Assembly: GCF_900114535.1 (NCBI RefSeq)
Contig: NZ_FOTK01000030.1
Coordinates: 16,281-80,280, forward strand
Origin: Methylobacterium pseudosasicola
GTDB lineage: Bacteria > Pseudomonadota > Alphaproteobacteria > Rhizobiales > Beijerinckiaceae
Direction of reading: 5' to 3'
DNA length: 64,000 nucleotides
Part shown: piece by piece, positions 17,771 to 25,907 of the stretch
How positions within the stretch are numbered: position 1 is the first letter of the stretch
Layout of the letters: every line of letters begins with the position of its first letter
Translations under genes and position numbers: made by a program
The notes under the pieces: model-generated
Seen by the model: only the letters and a program-made list of their open reading frames with translations
What the model was told of the DNA's origin: nothing
Databases searched by the model: none

Positions 17771-19264
17771 TCACCGGAACGGCGGCTCGTCGAAGCTGCG
17801 CAGCTTGCGCGAATGCAGCCCGTGCCGGTCGGCCCGGAGCGCGTCGAGGGCCGCCAGCCCGACCCGCAGGTGCTCGGAGACCGCCCGGTCGTAAAAGGCG
17901 TTGGCCGCGCCGGGCAACTTGATCTCGCCGTGGAGCGGCTTGTCGGAGACGCAGAGCAGCGCGCCATAGGGCACGCGCAGGCGAAAACCCTGGGCCGCCA
18001 CGGTGCCGCTCTCCATGTCGACCGCGATGGCGCGCGACTGGTTGATCCGTCGCCGTTCCTGGCTGAACCGCAATTCCCAGTTGCGGTCGTCGTAGGTGAC
18101 CACCGTCCCGGTGCGCAGGCGGCGCTTGAGCGCGTCGGCCTGCTCGCCGGTGACCGAGGCGGCGGCGCTCTGAAGCGCGACCTGCACCTCGGCCAGCGCC
18201 GGCACGGGCACGTCCGGCGGCACAAGCTCGTCGAGGATTCGGTCCCGCCGGAGATAGGCGTGGGCCAGCACGTAGTCGCCGATGGTCTGCGACTGGCGCA
18301 AGCCGCCGCAATGGCCGACCATCAGCCAGCAATCCGGGCGCAGCACCGCGAGATGGTCGGTGATGGTCTTCGCGTTCGAGGGGCCGACGCCGATATTGAC
18401 CAAGCTCGTGCCCTGCATGGTCCCGTCTGCGCCCCGGGCGACGAGGTGATAGGCGGGCATCTGGTGGCGATGCCAGGGCGAGGCGGCGATCACCGCGGCG
18501 GGATCGGCCGTGGCCGCCTCCGCGCGGCTCACGGAGATGCCGCCGGGCAGGACCAGGCGCTCGAAACCTTCTTCGCCCGAGGCCAGGCGCTCCAGCCCGT
18601 GGCGGACGAACTGGTCGACGTAGCGGTGATAGTTGGTCAGCAGGATCCAGGGCTGGACGTCGCGCCAGTCGCAGCCCGTGTAGTGGACGAGCCGGCGCAG
18701 GGAGTAATCGACCCGCACGGCGTCGAACAGGGCCAGCGGCAGCGGCTCGCCGTCGATCAGGTCGAAGAGGCCGTCGGCGATCTCGTCGCCAACCAGCGAC
18801 AGTAGTGGGACCGGGAAATAGGTGGCGAGTTCCGCGCCGTCCACCGCCCGGCCGCCGGCATCGAGTCCCGCCTCCAGCACGTAGGGATAGGGGATCTCCT
18901 GGGCGCTCAGGCCCACCTCGATCTGGATGCCGTAATCGTCGATCAGCGGCTGCAATTGCCGGGTGAGATAATCGCGGAAGAAGGCCGGGTGCGTAACCGT
19001 GGTCGCGTAGGTCCCGGCGGCCTGGAGCTTGGCGGTGGCTCGGCGCACCCGCGGCAGCGGCCCAGCGGCGCGGTAGCTGATCCGCAATTCGGGATAGCGG
19101 AAGGCGAGTCGCTCGGTGGCGTCCGGCGGCGGGCCGCCCGCGAGGTAGCGCTCCAGCGCCTGCCGCAGGGCGCCGGCCGCGTCGTCGTAGAGCGCGACCA
19201 GCCGATCGACCGCGCTGTCGGCATCCGCGACGGCCTGCATCGGCCGCAATTCCCGCTCGATCAT
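17771..19264 (-). CDS. amn: AMP nucleosidase
   Basis: 497-aa enzyme hydrolysing AMP to adenine and ribose-5-phosphate. The N-terminal AMN domain (about residues 1-180, with AGTYATTVTHPAFFRDYL) precedes the nucleoside phosphorylase-like catalytic domain. That domain has LVNIGVGPSNAKTITDHLAVLRPDCWLMVGHCGGLR and AIAVDMESGTVAAQGFRLRVPYG. Length is normal for Amn. It stands alone, divergent from the TrmO-like gene. Confidence 0.95.
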   Translation of the reverse strand: MIERELRPMQAVADADSAVDRLVALYDDAAGALRQALERYLAGGPPPDATERLAFRYPELRISYRAAGPLPRVRRATAKLQAAGTYATTVTHPAFFRDYLTRQLQPLIDDYGIQIEVGLSAQEIPYPYVLEAGLDAGGRAVDGAELATYFPVPLLSLVGDEIADGLFDLIDGEPLPLALFDAVRVDYSLRRLVHYTGCDWRDVQPWILLTNYHRYVDQFVRHGLERLASGEEGFERLVLPGGISVSRAEAATADPAAVIAASPWHRHQMPAYHLVARGADGTMQGTSLVNIGVGPSNAKTITDHLAVLRPDCWLMVGHCGGLRQSQTIGDYVLAHAYLRRDRILDELVPPDVPVPALAEVQVALQSAAASVTGEQADALKRRLRTGTVVTYDDRNWELRFSQERRRINQSRAIAVDMESGTVAAQGFRLRVPYGALLCVSDKPLHGEIKLPGAANAFYDRAVSEHLRVGLAALDALRADRHGLHSRKLRSFDEPPFR

Positions 19265-19374
19265 GAACCCTCCCGTGCCGGGCAGGCTCTACACCGCTCG
19301 GCGGGCCTGCGCGAGGTCGGGCTTGCAGCCGCCCGGCGCTTAGCCGAGAACCCGGCGCAGCAGAGCGAGGATGT

Positions 19375-19872
19375 ATGGGCACGGATGAGTTCGGGACCCG
19401 TCCCGGCGAGGAAATGGCGGCGCTGCCCGCCGATTTCGATGCCGGCCTCTATTTCATCGGCCGGCTGCGCACCCCGTGGCAGGCGCGCCAGGATTGCCCG
19501 AAGAACGGCCTGCAGACCGACGCGCTCTGCACTGTCGAGCTCGATCCCGCCTACGTCCCCGGTTTGCGCGCCGTCACCGGCTGCACCCACCTGATCCTGC
19601 TCTACTGGATGGACCGGGCGACGCGCGGCCTCGTGGTGCAGCGGCCCCGCCACGCCGACGGACCGCGCGGGACCTTCTCGCTGCGCTCCCCCGCCCGGCC
19701 GAACCCGATCGCCCTCTCGGTGGTCGAGCTGATCGCGCGGGAGGGCGACACGCTGCGAGTCCGCGGCCTCGATTGCCTCGACGGCACGCCGCTCCTCGAC
19801 ATCAAGCCCTATTACGCCTCGACGGATTCCCGGCCGGAGGCGCAGGTCGACCGCGCCGGCGCCGAGCCGTGA
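19375..19872 (+). CDS. trmO: TrmO/TsaA-type tRNA methyltransferase
   Basis: 165-aa beta-barrel protein of the YaeB/TsaA family, known in E. coli to N6-methylate t6A37 of tRNA. Family features: FIGRLRTPW near residue 27, DCPKNG, VELDPAYVPGL, HLILLYWMDRA, RGTFSLRSPARPNPIALSVV and the C-terminal GTPLLDIKPYYASTD. It lacks the extra C-terminal domain of the longer enterobacterial enzyme. It overlaps the next gene by GTGA. Function is inferred by family; the symbol is given on that basis. Confidence 0.85.
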   Translation: MGTDEFGTRPGEEMAALPADFDAGLYFIGRLRTPWQARQDCPKNGLQTDALCTVELDPAYVPGLRAVTGCTHLILLYWMDRATRGLVVQRPRHADGPRGTFSLRSPARPNPIALSVVELIAREGDTLRVRGLDCLDGTPLLDIKPYYASTDSRPEAQVDRAGAEP

Positions 19873-20561
19873 GGCGGTACGTCTTTCCGAGTCTTCTCGG
19901 CCTGGTCTCACTGGTGCTCGGCGGCTTCGCCGGCTGGTCCCTGCACAAGCCCGCCGCCGATGCCCGCGCCTACGCGGTGATGCGCGGCATCGCCGTCCAG
20001 GTCAGCCTCGACGAGACGCCCGGCGATTACGTGTTCTGGGGCGGCGATTCCCAGGTTGAGTTGCAGCCCGGGGGCCAGCGGCCCTGCGGTCTGGACTTCG
20101 TCAACGGCGGCTTCAGCGGCGCGACCGCCGCCGCCTATCTCGATCACCTCGCCGGTCTGACGTTCCGCCACACGCCAAAAGTCGCCGCGCTGACGATCGG
20201 GACCAACGATATCCTGCTCAAGAACAATCCGCGCTCCGCCGAGGCGGCCGCGCGGTTCGAGGCGAGTGTCGAAGCGATCGTGAAGCGTCTCCAGGCGTTA
20301 AGCCCCCGCGTGGTCGTCACCGCCCTGCCTCCGATCGGCCGCGAGAGCGGCCGCTTCCTCGATGCCGCTGCCGTGCCGGATTACACGCTGCGCCTGCACG
20401 CCCTGTGCGCCCGGCTCGGCTGCACCTTCGCGGACCCGTTCGCGTCGCTCCGGGACGGCGAGACCGGCTACGCCAAGCCCGGCGCCCTGCGCGACGGCCT
20501 GCACCTCGCGGCCTACCGGCCGGCCATGGCGGCCCTGGAGCCGGTTCTATGCCGGCCGTGA
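19869..20561 (+). CDS. SGNH/GDSL-type hydrolase, membrane-anchored
   Basis: 230-aa protein starting GTG in overlap with the preceding stop (GTGA). An N-terminal hydrophobic segment (LLGLVSLVLGGFAGWSL) suggests a signal anchor. Hydrolase blocks follow: WGGDSQVEL (block I, GDS Ser nucleophile), GGFSGATAA (II), TIGTNDILL (III) and DGLHLAAY (V, Asp-x-x-His). The fold is that of lipases/acyl-esterases working in the periplasm. Substrate unknown; co-transcribed with trmO. Confidence 0.8.
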   Translation: MRRYVFPSLLGLVSLVLGGFAGWSLHKPAADARAYAVMRGIAVQVSLDETPGDYVFWGGDSQVELQPGGQRPCGLDFVNGGFSGATAAAYLDHLAGLTFRHTPKVAALTIGTNDILLKNNPRSAEAAARFEASVEAIVKRLQALSPRVVVTALPPIGRESGRFLDAAAVPDYTLRLHALCARLGCTFADPFASLRDGETGYAKPGALRDGLHLAAYRPAMAALEPVLCRP

Positions 20562-20678
20562 GCCATGCGTGCGGACGGCGCATGGCATCGGGCCTTCAGA
20601 GCCATCGCCTGTGCGGGCCGACCGGAAGCGATCGCGCTTCCTCTGCGGCCTTGGCTCTGAGCGATCTGCCCTCCTCAC

Positions 20679-20770
20679 CGTCATTGCGAGCGCAGCGAAG
20701 CAACCCAGTGTGGCGCCACGTCCTGCGATCGCGCGCTGCCCTGGTTTGCTTCGCTGCGCTCGCAATGACG
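20679..20770. repeat. REP-like palindromic repeat pair
   Basis: Two ~29-nt arms in inverted orientation: 20,679-20,707 begins CGTCATTGCGAGCGCAGCG, and its complement runs 20,742-20,770 with only one or two mismatches. The spacer is ~34 bp. It lies between the SGNH gene and lysE. This CGTCATTGCGAGCGCAGCG type of element is dispersed in many Rhizobiales genomes. Confidence 0.85.
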
Positions 20771-20823
20771 GGGCGGCGAAGTGATGACGGCACGCACCTT
20801 CATTCCTCGATGAGCGACACCGC

Positions 20824-21432
20824 GTGCTCGAAGTCTACCTAACCGGTCTCTCCGTCAGTGGCGGCTTGATCCTCGCCATCGGCGCGCAGAACGCGTTCGT
20901 GCTGCGGCAGGGCTTGCGCGGCGAGCATGTCGCGCTCGTTTGCGCCACGTGCGCGGCTTCCGACGCGCTCCTGATCTTGGTCGGCATCACCAGCTTCAGA
21001 AGCATCGTGGTCCTCGCCCCCTGGCTCCGACCGGCGATGCTGTATGCCGGCGCGGCGTTCTTGATCTGGTATGGCGCGCGCAGCCTGCGGTCGGCCTTCG
21101 CCGCCACGGAAGTGCTGCAACCCGCCCTAGGCTCCGCTGCCGGCCTCGGGCGGACGTTGGCCACCTGTCTCGCGCTGACATGGCTTAACCCTCACGTGTA
21201 TCTCGACACGCTCTTGCTGATCGGCTCGATCTCGACGCGCTTCCCAGGCCAGGAAGCCGCCTTCGCGGCCGGCGCGGTGACTGCCTCGGTCGCGTTCTTC
21301 TTCTCGCTGGGCTACGGCGCGGCGATCCTCCGGCCCCTTTTCGCCAAGCCGGCCGCGTGGCGGGTGCTCGAAGGCGTGATCGCGCTGACAATGTGGGTTA
21401 TCGCGGCCGAATTGCTGCTGGGCGGACGGTAG
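20824..21432 (+). CDS. LysE/ArgO-family amino acid exporter
   Basis: 202-aa inner-membrane protein with about five to six helices. The family N terminus GGLILAIGAQNAFVLRQGL and the TWLNPHVYLDTLLLIGS motif in the middle are both diagnostic of LysE/ArgO basic amino acid exporters. The start is GTG at 20,824. Monocistronic. Lysine/arginine export is the family activity, not proven here. Confidence 0.9.
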   Translation: MLEVYLTGLSVSGGLILAIGAQNAFVLRQGLRGEHVALVCATCAASDALLILVGITSFRSIVVLAPWLRPAMLYAGAAFLIWYGARSLRSAFAATEVLQPALGSAAGLGRTLATCLALTWLNPHVYLDTLLLIGSISTRFPGQEAAFAAGAVTASVAFFFSLGYGAAILRPLFAKPAAWRVLEGVIALTMWVIAAELLLGGR

Positions 21433-21573
21433 CGGACGTCTTTATCCTCGACGGGCACAGACCGCGCTTGCCGCTTGCCCATGTGTCCCCGCGCACATCG
21501 CGCAGTTGTGAACGGTTGTCGTGGGCATAATTCCCACGGATACAGAGCTCAAGCGCAACGGAGATTTCCCCAC

Positions 21574-22695
21574 GTGCGACGAGCTATCGTTCACATCGGC
21601 ATGCCGCGTACCGGCTCGACCTCGTTCCAAGAGGTGCTCGCCCGCCTGCGGCCGCGTTTGGAGCCTGCCGGCCTGTGCTACCCCGAATTGGCGCCTCCCG
21701 GCTCGCCCCCATCGGCGGACGTGAATCATCACCTGCTGGGCCAAGCGCTCGACGGGCGCAGGCCCGCATCGGCGCGCCCGGCGGCCCTCGCTCGGCTGGC
21801 TCAGGTGCTGTCCGAGACCCGCGCCGACACGGTCATCCTGTCCTACGAGGACTTCGCCGTGCAGCGGCCGAGCCTCGGCGTACCGAACACCCTCGCGGAT
21901 CTCTTCGCCCGGCACGGCTTCGCCATGGAGGTCGTCCTCGTCGTCAAGCCACAAGGCGAACAACTCGCCTCAGCCTACGCCCTACGCGCCCAACTCGTCG
22001 CGGAGGCTCGGACCTTCCGGGCATTCGTTCATCGCGAAGGGCGTTCCGGACGCTACGACTACGCCGCGTGCCTCGAACCGTGGCGCCGGTCCGCGGACGG
22101 GCGCGTCGTCGCCGTGCCGGTTCGCGATCGGACATCCGACGCGCCGCTGCTCGCCCGCCTCGTGGACGCACTCGGGCTCGGCCCACGCCTTGGTCCGCTG
22201 CTCGGTCCCGACGATCTGGCCTACCGGACGAACCGCAGCTCGGGGCCGATTACCGTCGAAGCATCCCGCCGCCTACACGGACTCGGGCTGCACCGACGGG
22301 TCGCCGGCCATCCGCGGCGCCTCGGGCATCTTCTGGACGACACGGCCTGGGCGCGCGGGCTCGATCGGGAGCCGTTCCGCGGAGACGCGCCCGACGCCCT
22401 CGCGGCGGTCGAGGCATTTCACGCTGCCGCGAATGATCGGCTTGCCGCCGCGTGCTGGGGTATCGGCTGGGACGCGGTGGTCGCCCGCGCACCCGTCCGG
22501 CCCGCGAACGAGCTGGCCGGCCGGGCGATTTCCGCTGAGATCGAGACGGAGGTTCGCGGGCTGGTGGAGACGGCCCTGTCGCGCATCGCCTTCAAGGCGC
22601 CGCCCCAGTGGCGGCAGCGGTTCGATAGCCTGGTCGAACGAAGCGTCGATCACCTCGCCGACCGCGTCGGATACCCGGCTTGGCGGGTGCAGTGA
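21574..22695 (+). CDS. Sulfotransferase-like P-loop protein
   Basis: 373-aa protein starting GTG (VRRAIVHIGMPRTGSTSFQE) with GGAG 12 nt upstream. The HIGMPRTGSTSFQEVL segment matches the 5'-phosphosulfate-binding loop of PAPS-dependent sulfotransferases. Downstream SYEDFAVQ and VVLVVKPQGEQLASAY resemble the 3'-phosphate-binding strand-helix. The rest is divergent. It lies one base before the APS kinase gene, so the pair probably makes PAPS and sulfates an unknown surface or metabolite target. Confidence 0.75.
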   Translation: MRRAIVHIGMPRTGSTSFQEVLARLRPRLEPAGLCYPELAPPGSPPSADVNHHLLGQALDGRRPASARPAALARLAQVLSETRADTVILSYEDFAVQRPSLGVPNTLADLFARHGFAMEVVLVVKPQGEQLASAYALRAQLVAEARTFRAFVHREGRSGRYDYAACLEPWRRSADGRVVAVPVRDRTSDAPLLARLVDALGLGPRLGPLLGPDDLAYRTNRSSGPITVEASRRLHGLGLHRRVAGHPRRLGHLLDDTAWARGLDREPFRGDAPDALAAVEAFHAAANDRLAAACWGIGWDAVVARAPVRPANELAGRAISAEIETEVRGLVETALSRIAFKAPPQWRQRFDSLVERSVDHLADRVGYPAWRVQ

Positions 22696-22696
22696 G

Positions 22697-23314
22697 ATGG
22701 GCACTCGACTTGAACTGCAGGCGGCTGCGGTGAACCTCAAACGCCACCCGCTGGCGCCGCGGGAACTGCGGTGGTCCCGCCTCGATCAGCGGCCGGCGAT
22801 CGCCTGGCTGACGGGCCTGTCGGGCGCCGGCAAGTCGACCATCGCCACGGCGGCCGATCGCATTCTCATCGCCGGCGGCCGACACAGCGCCGTCCTCGAC
22901 GGCGACAACCTGCGCCTTGGGCTGAACGCCGACCTATCCTTCACGCCTGCGGACCGGGCCGAGAACGTTCGACGCGTCGCCGAGGTGGCGCGCCTGATGG
23001 CCGAGATCGGCACCGTGGTGATCGTGTCACTGATCTCCCCGTTCCGTGCCGACCGCGTCCTCGCGCGACGCATCGCCGGTGACATCCCGTTCCTGGAGGT
23101 GTTCGTCGACACGCCGGTCTCTGTTTGCGCGCGGCGGGACTCGAAGGGTCTCTACGCCCGGGCCAGGAGCGGCGCGATCGCTTCGTTCACTGGGGTCTCG
23201 GCACCCTACGAAGCGCCAGACGAGCCGGATCTGATCCTCAGAACGGATGGGGCGACGGTCACAGCGTCCGCCGAACCGCTCTGCACGGCCCTGCTGCAGC
23301 TCAGCGCCCGCTAG
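22697..23314 (+). CDS. cysC: Adenylylsulfate kinase CysC
   Basis: 205-aa APS kinase making PAPS from APS and ATP. Walker A is GLSGAGKST. Other motifs: LDGDNLRLGLNADLSF (APS-binding), ENVRRVAEVARLM, VSLISPFRADR, and VDTPVSVCARRDSKGLYARAR with the lid region. Here it stands alone, not fused to CysN, and is cotranscribed with the sulfotransferase-like gene (1-bp gap). This points to sulfation rather than assimilatory cysteine synthesis. Confidence 0.93.
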   Translation: MGTRLELQAAAVNLKRHPLAPRELRWSRLDQRPAIAWLTGLSGAGKSTIATAADRILIAGGRHSAVLDGDNLRLGLNADLSFTPADRAENVRRVAEVARLMAEIGTVVIVSLISPFRADRVLARRIAGDIPFLEVFVDTPVSVCARRDSKGLYARARSGAIASFTGVSAPYEAPDEPDLILRTDGATVTASAEPLCTALLQLSAR

Positions 23315-23397
23315 ACCAAGTGCGACCGCCGTCCTGCCTCGACGAGGCGGTGCAATCGCGACGGCCGGCACCGTGACACTTCGGGCACGTGGCCCCG

Positions 23398-24954
23398 TCA
23401 CTCCCACTCGATCGTGCCGGGCGGCTTTGAGGTGATGTCGTAGGTCACACGGTTGATGCCCTTTACCTCGTTGATGATCCGGGTCGCGACCCGACCCAGG
23501 AAGGCCATGTCGAACGGGTAGAAATCGGCGGTCATGCCGTCCACCGAGGTGACGGCGCGGAGCGCACAGACGTGGTCGTAGGTGCGGCCGTCGCCCATCA
23601 CGCCCACCGTCTTCACCGGCAGGATCACCGCGAAAGCCTGCCAGATCGTGTCGTAGAGACCGGCTTGGCGGATCTCGTCGAGGTAGATCGCGTCGGCCTT
23701 GCGCAGGGCCTCGAGCTTCTCGGTCGTGATCGTGCCGGGGCAGCGGATCGCGAGGCCCGGGCCCGGGAATGGGTGGCGGCCGACGAAGGCTTCCGGCAGG
23801 CCGAGCTCCTTGCCGAGCACCCGGACCTCGTCCTTGAACAGCTCGCGCAGGGGCTCCACGAGCTTCATGTTCATGCGCTCGGGCAGGCCGCCGACATTGT
23901 GGTGGCTCTTGATCGTCACGGACGGGCCGCCGGTGAACGACACGCTCTCGATCACGTCCGGATAGAGCGTGCCCTGCGCCAGGAACGCCGCCCCGCCAAT
24001 TTTTTTGGATTCAGCCTCGAACACGTCGATGAAGAGACGGCCGATGGTCTTCCTTTTGACCTCCGGGTCGCTGACGCCTTCGAGCGCCGACAGGAACATG
24101 CCGCTCGCCTCAACGTGGACCAGCGGGATGTTGTAGTGGTCGCGGAACAGGGCCACGACCTGCTCGGCTTCGCCGAGGCGCAGCAGGCCGTGATCGACGA
24201 AGACGCAGGTGAGCTGGTCGCCGATCGCCTCGTGGATCAGCACCGCCGCCACCGCGGAATCGACGCCGCCCGACAGGCCGCAGATCACCTTCTCGGAGCC
24301 GACCTGCTTGCGGATTTTGGCGATCGCCTCCTCGCGATAGGCGCCCATAGTCCAGTCGCCGGAGCAGCCGGCGATGTCGCGCACGAAATTGCGGATCAGC
24401 AGGGCGCCGTGCGGGGTGTGGGCCACCTCGGGGTGGAACTGCACCGCGTAGTAGTTGCGGGCCTCGTCCGCCACGGCCGCGAAGGGCGCGTTCTTGGAGA
24501 TGGCGACGGTGGTGAAGCCGTCCGGCAGCTTCGTGACCCGGTCGCCGTGGCTCATCCAGACCGGATACTTCTCGCCCTTGTGCCAGACGCCGTTGAACAG
24601 CGGGCAATCGGCCAGGATCTCGACCTCGGCCCGGCCGAACTCGGCATGGTGGCCGCCCTCGACCGCGCCGCCGAGCTGGGCTGCCATGGTCTGCTGGCCG
24701 TAGCAGATGCCGAAGACCGGCACGCCCGAATCGAACACCGCTTGCGGCGCCCGGGGGCTCGCCTCGACGGTCACCGATTCGGGACCGCCGGAGAGGATCA
24801 CGCCCTTCGGCTTCTGCTCGCGGAACGCGGCCTCGGCCTTGGTGAAGGGGACGATCTCACAATAGACCCCCTCCTCCCGCACCCGCCGGGCGATGAGCTG
24901 GGTCACCTGAGAGCCGAAATCGACGATCAGGATCTTGTCGTGGTCGGTGTTCAT
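23398..24954 (-). CDS. guaA: GMP synthase (glutamine-hydrolysing)
   Basis: 518-aa enzyme converting XMP to GMP. The glutaminase domain (residues 1-195) has the Cys nucleophile in GICYGQQTMA and the His-Glu pair in QFHPEVAHT. The ATP-pyrophosphatase domain begins at VICGLSGGVDSAVAA (SGGVDS P-loop), and the C-terminal dimerisation domain ends with the conserved RVTYDITSKPPGTIEWE. Convergent with cysC, single gene. Confidence 0.98.
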   Translation of the reverse strand: MNTDHDKILIVDFGSQVTQLIARRVREEGVYCEIVPFTKAEAAFREQKPKGVILSGGPESVTVEASPRAPQAVFDSGVPVFGICYGQQTMAAQLGGAVEGGHHAEFGRAEVEILADCPLFNGVWHKGEKYPVWMSHGDRVTKLPDGFTTVAISKNAPFAAVADEARNYYAVQFHPEVAHTPHGALLIRNFVRDIAGCSGDWTMGAYREEAIAKIRKQVGSEKVICGLSGGVDSAVAAVLIHEAIGDQLTCVFVDHGLLRLGEAEQVVALFRDHYNIPLVHVEASGMFLSALEGVSDPEVKRKTIGRLFIDVFEAESKKIGGAAFLAQGTLYPDVIESVSFTGGPSVTIKSHHNVGGLPERMNMKLVEPLRELFKDEVRVLGKELGLPEAFVGRHPFPGPGLAIRCPGTITTEKLEALRKADAIYLDEIRQAGLYDTIWQAFAVILPVKTVGVMGDGRTYDHVCALRAVTSVDGMTADFYPFDMAFLGRVATRIINEVKGINRVTYDITSKPPGTIEWE

Positions 24955-25049
24955 CGCGGGCGATTATCCGAAGGCCGGGGCGCACGCAACGCATGCGCCC
25001 GTCTCAGGCTGGGGATCGCCGCGCAAGGCGCACGCCAACAGTACACCAT

Positions 25050-25469
25050 TCAGTCGAAGTTGCGGACCTTGGCCGAGCCGCCCAGGCTGATCGCGGGCTT
25101 GGCCGGCGCGCCTGCGAGGCTGACCTTCTTCTGGCCCGGCAGGGTTTTTGCCCGCAGCTCTGGCGCGGCCGTCGGCACCGGCTTGGCGGGCTTGAGATGC
25201 GCCTGCCCGTGGATCACCGAGCCGATCTCGCCGGCGACCCGGATCAGGTCCTCCCGGTCGCAGGAGCGGGCGACCTTAAGGCCGAGCTTGTGCATGTGGC
25301 TCTTGCCATAGAGGTAGGCGGCGAGCTGCGCGCGCTTCAGCGGCTGGATCTTTTCCAGGATCAACGGCAGGTCGAAATCATCGGCCCGGTAGACCTCGCC
25401 CAGGAACTCGAGGCTCACGGGGCAATCGACTTCGGGCTCGGCGCCGCTGGTCGGGTGCGCTTGCGTCAT
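25050..25469 (-). CDS. Conserved hypothetical protein
   Basis: 139-aa soluble protein. The N-terminal half includes VDCPVSLEFLGEVYRADDFDL and a helical KRAQLAAYLYGKSHMHKLGL segment. The C-terminal tail is Ala/Pro/Lys-rich (TLPGQKKVSLAGAPAKPA), probably disordered. No family is recognised. Its ATG overlaps the upstream gene's stop (ATGA), so the two are coupled. Confidence 0.7.
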   Translation of the reverse strand: MTQAHPTSGAEPEVDCPVSLEFLGEVYRADDFDLPLILEKIQPLKRAQLAAYLYGKSHMHKLGLKVARSCDREDLIRVAGEIGSVIHGQAHLKPAKPVPTAAPELRAKTLPGQKKVSLAGAPAKPAISLGGSAKVRNFD

Positions 25470-25846
25470 GGTTGCCTCTCGGGAAGCGATGGATCGGAAG
25501 CTGGCCCGGATGCCCCGGAGCCGGGGTCGGTTTCAAGCCCTGTCGGTGCGGCAAGGTCCGCAATCCTGCCCTGCACGGGCTCGGAGGGGGCGACGGGTGC
25601 CACGTCGGCCGCCGGTTTCCAGGCGCCGAGGCAGCCGGTGCAGACGGATTCGATCACCGCCCGGGCATGGGCTTCCCGGCGCGCCCACAGGGCCTCGCGG
25701 GCGATGCGGTCGCCGTCCTGCGTCGGTCGGATGCGGATGAACAGCGGTTCTTCCGCCCGGGCCGCGACCGGGGCCGCGGCCAACAGGGCGAGCAGCGCCA
25801 GGGGGCGGACTTTTGGGCCCGGAACTGGCGGCGCCGCGCGATTCAT
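25466..25846 (-). CDS. Exported hypothetical protein
   Basis: 126-aa protein with a signal peptide-like N terminus (VRPLALLALLAAAPVAARAEE). The mature part has IRIRPTQDGDRIAREALWARREAHARAVIESVCTG and two Cys (SVCTGCLG) that could bind metal or form a disulfide. A Pro/Asp-rich tail follows. Function unknown; overlaps and is probably coupled to the downstream 139-aa gene. Confidence 0.65.
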   Translation of the reverse strand: MNRAAPPVPGPKVRPLALLALLAAAPVAARAEEPLFIRIRPTQDGDRIAREALWARREAHARAVIESVCTGCLGAWKPAADVAPVAPSEPVQGRIADLAAPTGLETDPGSGASGPASDPSLPERQP

Positions 25847-25907
25847 GCCGTCTCGTCCCTCCGGCGAAGCTGATCCGGAGACCTCGCGCCTTATGGTAAA
25901 CCGTCGC

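Noticed and set aside
23572..25311. 579-codon frame opposite guaA
   Set aside because: Shadow of guaA.
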